From the NCBI GenBank assembly GCA_946887025.1, contig CAMPJY010000115.1, forward strand, positions 1-8,579: DNA of 8,579 nt. Direction: 5' to 3'. The notes below the pieces were generated by a model. The model saw only the letters and a program-made list of their open reading frames with translations, did no database searches and had not been told where the DNA came from. The number at the start of each line of letters is the position of its first letter. Positions within the stretch are counted from its first letter, which is position 1. The position numbers and the translations under genes were made by a program. The DNA is from an uncultured Salinimicrobium sp. GTDB taxonomy: Bacteria; Bacteroidota; Bacteroidia; Flavobacteriales; Flavobacteriaceae. Shown here in pieces: positions 6,014 to 8,579 of this stretch.

Positions 6014-7156
6014 ATGGATTTTAGCTATACCGAAGAACATTTGATGATCCGGGATGCAGCTCGTGAATTTGCCCGAACGGAATTGTTACCTGGTGTAATA
6101 GAGCGAGATGAGAAACAGGAATTCCCGAAAGAGCAGATCAGGAAGATGGGAGAGTTGGGGTTTCTGGGAATGATGGTATCCCCGGAATATAATGGTGGAG
6201 GAATGGATACTGTATCCTATGTGCTGGCGATGGAGGAAATATCCAAAGTCGATGCATCAGCATCGGTGGTCATGTCCGTGAACAATTCTCTTGTATGCTG
6301 GGGTCTCGAGAAATTCGGGACAGAAGAACAGAAGCAAAAATACCTAACTCGACTGGCAACAGGGGAAATTTTGGGAGCTTTCTGTCTTTCGGAGCCTGAA
6401 GCCGGAAGTGATGCAACTTCACAGAGAACAACAGCCATTGAGAAGGATGACCACTACCTATTGAATGGCACCAAGAACTGGATCACCAACGGCAATACAG
6501 CGGAGGTTTACCTTGTAATTGCCCAGACTCATCCTGAGATGAAGCATAAAGGGATCAATGCTTTTATCGTGGAAAAAGGCTGGAAGGGTTTTGAAGTTGG
6601 GCCCAAGGAACAAAAACTGGGGATAAGGGGAAGTGACACGCATTCCCTGAACTTTAACGATGTCAAGGTTCCAAAAGAAAACAGGATCGGCGAGGACGGA
6701 TTCGGATTCAAGTTTGCTATGAAAACCCTTTCCGGGGGCCGTATCGGGATTGCTGCCCAAGCCCTGGGTATTGCCGCAGGAGCTTATGATTTGGCGAGAG
6801 AATATTCCAAGGTGCGAAAAGCATTTGGGACAGAGATAATGAACCACCAGGCAATCGCTTTTAAACTTGCTGATATGCATACCTCTATTGAGGCATCCCG
6901 GCATCTGGTCATGAAGGCTGCCTGGGACAAAGACAATGGCAACAATTATGACCTTTCAGGAGCAATGGCGAAGGTTTTCGCCTCCAAAACTGCCATGGAT
7001 GTAACCGTAGAGGCAGTCCAGGTACATGGAGGAAACGGATATGTAAAGGAATATCACGTGGAACGACTTATGCGAGATGCCAAGATTACTCAAATTTACG
7101 AAGGGACCAGCGAAATTCAGAAAATAGTGATTTCCAGAAGCATCCTGAGAGATTAA
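6014..7156 (+). CDS. Acyl-CoA dehydrogenase, short-chain (butyryl-CoA dehydrogenase) type
   Basis: This FAD enzyme introduces a trans-2 double bond into acyl-CoA in fatty-acid or branched-chain amino-acid breakdown, passing electrons to electron-transfer flavoprotein. The 380 residues match the usual length. Motifs seen are GFLGMMVSPEYNGGGMD (49-65), the first family signature FCLSEPEAGSDA (123-134), the FAD-contacting WITNG (156-160), KLGIRGSDT, GGRIGIAAQALG, the arginine-containing RKAFGTEI, and the second signature QVHGGNGYVKEYHVERLMRD. After this comes IYEGTSEIQKIVI, whose Glu363 is the likely catalytic base, as in short-chain and butyryl-CoA dehydrogenases. Acyl-chain specificity cannot be fixed from sequence. 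An AAGGA lies a short way before the ATG. The gene stands alone, divergent from anmK and convergent with the secreted-protein gene, with its own promoter and a terminator after it. Confidence 0.93.
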   Translation: MDFSYTEEHLMIRDAAREFARTELLPGVIERDEKQEFPKEQIRKMGELGFLGMMVSPEYNGGGMDTVSYVLAMEEISKVDASASVVMSVNNSLVCWGLEKFGTEEQKQKYLTRLATGEILGAFCLSEPEAGSDATSQRTTAIEKDDHYLLNGTKNWITNGNTAEVYLVIAQTHPEMKHKGINAFIVEKGWKGFEVGPKEQKLGIRGSDTHSLNFNDVKVPKENRIGEDGFGFKFAMKTLSGGRIGIAAQALGIAAGAYDLAREYSKVRKAFGTEIMNHQAIAFKLADMHTSIEASRHLVMKAAWDKDNGNNYDLSGAMAKVFASKTAMDVTVEAVQVHGGNGYVKEYHVERLMRDAKITQIYEGTSEIQKIVISRSILRD

Positions 7157-7173
7157 ACCATTTTTTTTGCTTC

Positions 7174-7220
7174 AAAAAAAGCAGCCGTTTATTCCATAAC
7201 GGCTGCTTATCCTATTTTTT
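7174..7220. terminator. Bidirectional-type terminator between convergent genes
   Basis: AAGCAGCCGTT (7179-7189) and AACGGCTGCTT (7198-7208) form a perfect 11-base-pair stem with an eight-base loop. On the minus strand the hairpin is followed directly by seven U residues (plus-strand A at 7174-7180), a strong intrinsic terminator for the secreted-protein gene. On the plus strand the U-tract (7215-7220) comes six bases after the stem, so termination of the acyl-CoA dehydrogenase transcript should be weaker. Confidence 0.88.
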
Positions 7221-7229
7221 CTTTTCCGG

Positions 7230-8579
7230 TTATTTACGTCCTGAGATGATTTGTCTGACAAATTTATCCCGGTTCGTTTTAATTTGCAGAATATAGCTTT
7301 GATTTGCGAAAAGTGAAAAATCTACCTGAATTTCAGTCACTGATCCAGCAGTCACGCTGGTATCATAAACCGTTTTCAGAAGCTTTCCTTTAAAATCAAA
7401 GATTTCAATTTGGACATCGGACACATAATCAAACTGGTACGCGATGTTAATCACCTCAGTAAATGGAACTGGATAAACAGTGACATCAGAACTTACCACT
7501 GCCAGCTCCAGACTCTGATCTTGGGCTACCTCGTTTGTTTTGGAATTCCGGGTAGCCTGTGAGGTGCAAGAAGATTGCAGCATGGTATTTTTCCTTGCCT
7601 GTAATAGTTGAATTTCAGAATTAGAGGTCAATTGAGGATAATACTCTAAATTTTCATTGTTTTCACTAGTACAGACATCGGCATGTGCAATGACATAAAA
7701 AGTACCCCGGCCGACATAGATGGGATCCGGCTCAAAGCGATCGAAGTATCCAGGCGAACTGGACTTAAAGGGATATTGGCCAGGTGCCACTGTAGGTTCA
7801 GAAGTTTTGCCCTTCTTAGTAATTGGATAAGGTTCACAGCCGACATATAGGTGAGCTGAGGACATCACGTAACCATATGCCGTCATATCATAAGTAACGG
7901 TCACGGTTCCAGATTCGTAGTCATAATTAATGATTACCTCACCTGCTTCCACTCCCTTACTCGTGTCATCGCATTGGCCGGCACCAGCATAAAGAATCAA
8001 GGTGTCGGTAAAACTTGCCGTGCCATCATATTGGTTGGTCCAACCCCAGCGTTCGCTAGTCGGGTTACTCTCTAAGGCGTCATCAATGAAACAATTAGCG
8101 ATTCCTGATTCAGTCTTGGCAAATGCAGTTTCACAAGTAATGCATTCTTGGGCTGTAATCAACAGAATGTTAGTTGATTCCATACAAACGATACCATTCA
8201 AGGTTGACATGGCTATTCTCTTATACCAGGAATCCACACTGAGCATACCTGGATCGTAAGTCTCCGAAGTGGCCCCTGTAATATCTCCAAAGATGCTGCC
8301 GTCGGTCGATACCTGCCACTGATAAGTGATCACTCCGTCTCCGGAAGCGGCAACTGAAGTGAAGGCTAGCGGATCATCTCCCTCGCATATGGTCTGAGCT
8401 CCTGCTATGCTGCCGGGATCGAGGCTGTTCACATCGACCTCGATCACATTGCTCTCCTCTGAACAGACTTCGCCGTCAAGGGTGGAGGTGGCGATTCTCT
8501 TATACCAGGAATCCACACTGAGCGTACCTGGATCGTAAGTCTCCGAAGTGGCCCCTGTAATATCTCCAAAGATGCTGCC
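7230..8579 (-). CDS. Secreted protein with Ig-like repeats and type IX secretion sorting domain (C-terminal part only)
   Basis: Only the last 449 residues are inside the window; the frame runs open to the right edge. A GTG at 8516 that could be taken for a start is an internal valine of a repeat (SVDSWYKR). Residues below count from the window edge. First come two copies of a 93-residue Ig-like repeat of a kind common in Bacteroidota surface proteins: a partial one (about 1-54) and a full one (about 55-147), with motifs GSIAGAQTICEGDDP, YQWQVSTDGS and YKRIAxSTLxG. Next is a domain of unknown function (about 149-303) with CETAFAK, RWGWTNQ, YAGAGQCD, AHLYVGCEP, VAPGQYPF and YVIAHADVC. A polar linker follows, then a C-terminal sorting domain (about 365-449: VTVYPVPF, EIFDFKGKLL, SYILQIKTNRDKFVRQI). 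This implies export by a signal peptide outside the window and release or anchoring at the cell surface by the type IX system. The substrate or ligand is unknown. Confidence 0.88.
   Translation of the reverse strand, partial: GSIFGDITGATSETYDPGTLSVDSWYKRIATSTLDGEVCSEESNVIEVDVNSLDPGSIAGAQTICEGDDPLAFTSVAASGDGVITYQWQVSTDGSIFGDITGATSETYDPGMLSVDSWYKRIAMSTLNGIVCMESTNILLITAQECITCETAFAKTESGIANCFIDDALESNPTSERWGWTNQYDGTASFTDTLILYAGAGQCDDTSKGVEAGEVIINYDYESGTVTVTYDMTAYGYVMSSAHLYVGCEPYPITKKGKTSEPTVAPGQYPFKSSSPGYFDRFEPDPIYVGRGTFYVIAHADVCTSENNENLEYYPQLTSNSEIQLLQARKNTMLQSSCTSQATRNSKTNEVAQDQSLELAVVSSDVTVYPVPFTEVINIAYQFDYVSDVQIEIFDFKGKLLKTVYDTSVTAGSVTEIQVDFSLFANQSYILQIKTNRDKFVRQIISGRK
8215..8300 (-). repeat. 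Direct DNA repeat, copy 1 (inside Ig-like repeat)
   Basis: These 86 bases match 8494-8579 with a single difference (A at 8245 against G at 8524). The spacing is 279 bases, exactly 93 codons, and both copies are in the same frame of the secreted-protein gene. They encode the end of the Ig-like unit (GSIFGDITGATSETYDP to YKRI). Near-identity at DNA level points to recent duplication or gene conversion. Confidence 0.95.
8494..8579 (-). repeat. Direct DNA repeat, copy 2, cut by window edge
   Basis: This is the partner of 8215-8300. The match runs right up to the last base of the window, so the true repeat is longer, and further copies may lie beyond the edge. Confidence 0.95.

Noticed and set aside
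6458..6904. 148-codon open frame on the minus strand inside the acyl-CoA dehydrogenase gene
   Set aside because: It is a shadow of a strongly conserved family; the forward frame carries all catalytic motifs.
1..8579. Search for CRISPR arrays, transposases, phage genes, toxin-antitoxin pairs or defence operons
   Set aside because: No short regularly spaced repeats, terminal inverted repeats or such proteins are visible. The only repeats are in-frame protein-domain repeats at the right edge.

Overview
The window looks like a chromosomal segment of a marine-type Flavobacteriaceae bacterium (phylum Bacteroidota). Three things point there: promoter-like sites of the Bacteroidota form TTG-(19-20 nt)-TAnnTTTG, a secreted protein with a C-terminal type IX secretion (Por) sorting domain, and TonB, AnmK and amino-acid dehydrogenase sequences with the wording usual in flavobacteria. 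The genus cannot be fixed from this sequence. The tRNA with a visible 3' end does not encode CCA. Most of the window is housekeeping sequence; I see no defence system, phage, insertion sequence or CRISPR array. No gene-free stretch exceeds about 110 bases.

Left edge (1-294): two valine tRNA genes read leftward, tRNA-Val(TAC) then tRNA-Val(GAC). The second is cut by the window edge and carries an unusual C at position 33. A terminator-like hairpin lies between them, and a good promoter stands upstream of the first.

Centre (295-3475): a tight leftward operon, exbB - exbD - tonB - folC. The first three build a proton-motive-force transducer that energises TonB-dependent outer-membrane uptake; folC makes polyglutamylated folates. 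Both tonB and folC begin with GTG. folC starts on the codon right after the tonB TAA, and the exbD-tonB gap is filled by a 14-codon mini-ORF whose TGA overlaps the tonB GTG. Translation could therefore run unbroken through the whole operon.

Right of centre (3581-5951): a leftward Glu/Leu/Phe/Val-type dehydrogenase with divergent active-site motifs, then anmK (anhydro-N-acetylmuramic acid kinase, cell-wall recycling). anmK diverges from a rightward acyl-CoA dehydrogenase (6014-7156), and their predicted promoters overlap face to face.

Right edge (7230-8579): the leftward C-terminal part of a large secreted protein. It has near-identical 93-residue Ig-like repeats, a cysteine-containing domain of unknown function and a type IX sorting domain. 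A bidirectional-type terminator separates it from the convergent acyl-CoA dehydrogenase gene. This gene is the most accessory-looking part of the window.
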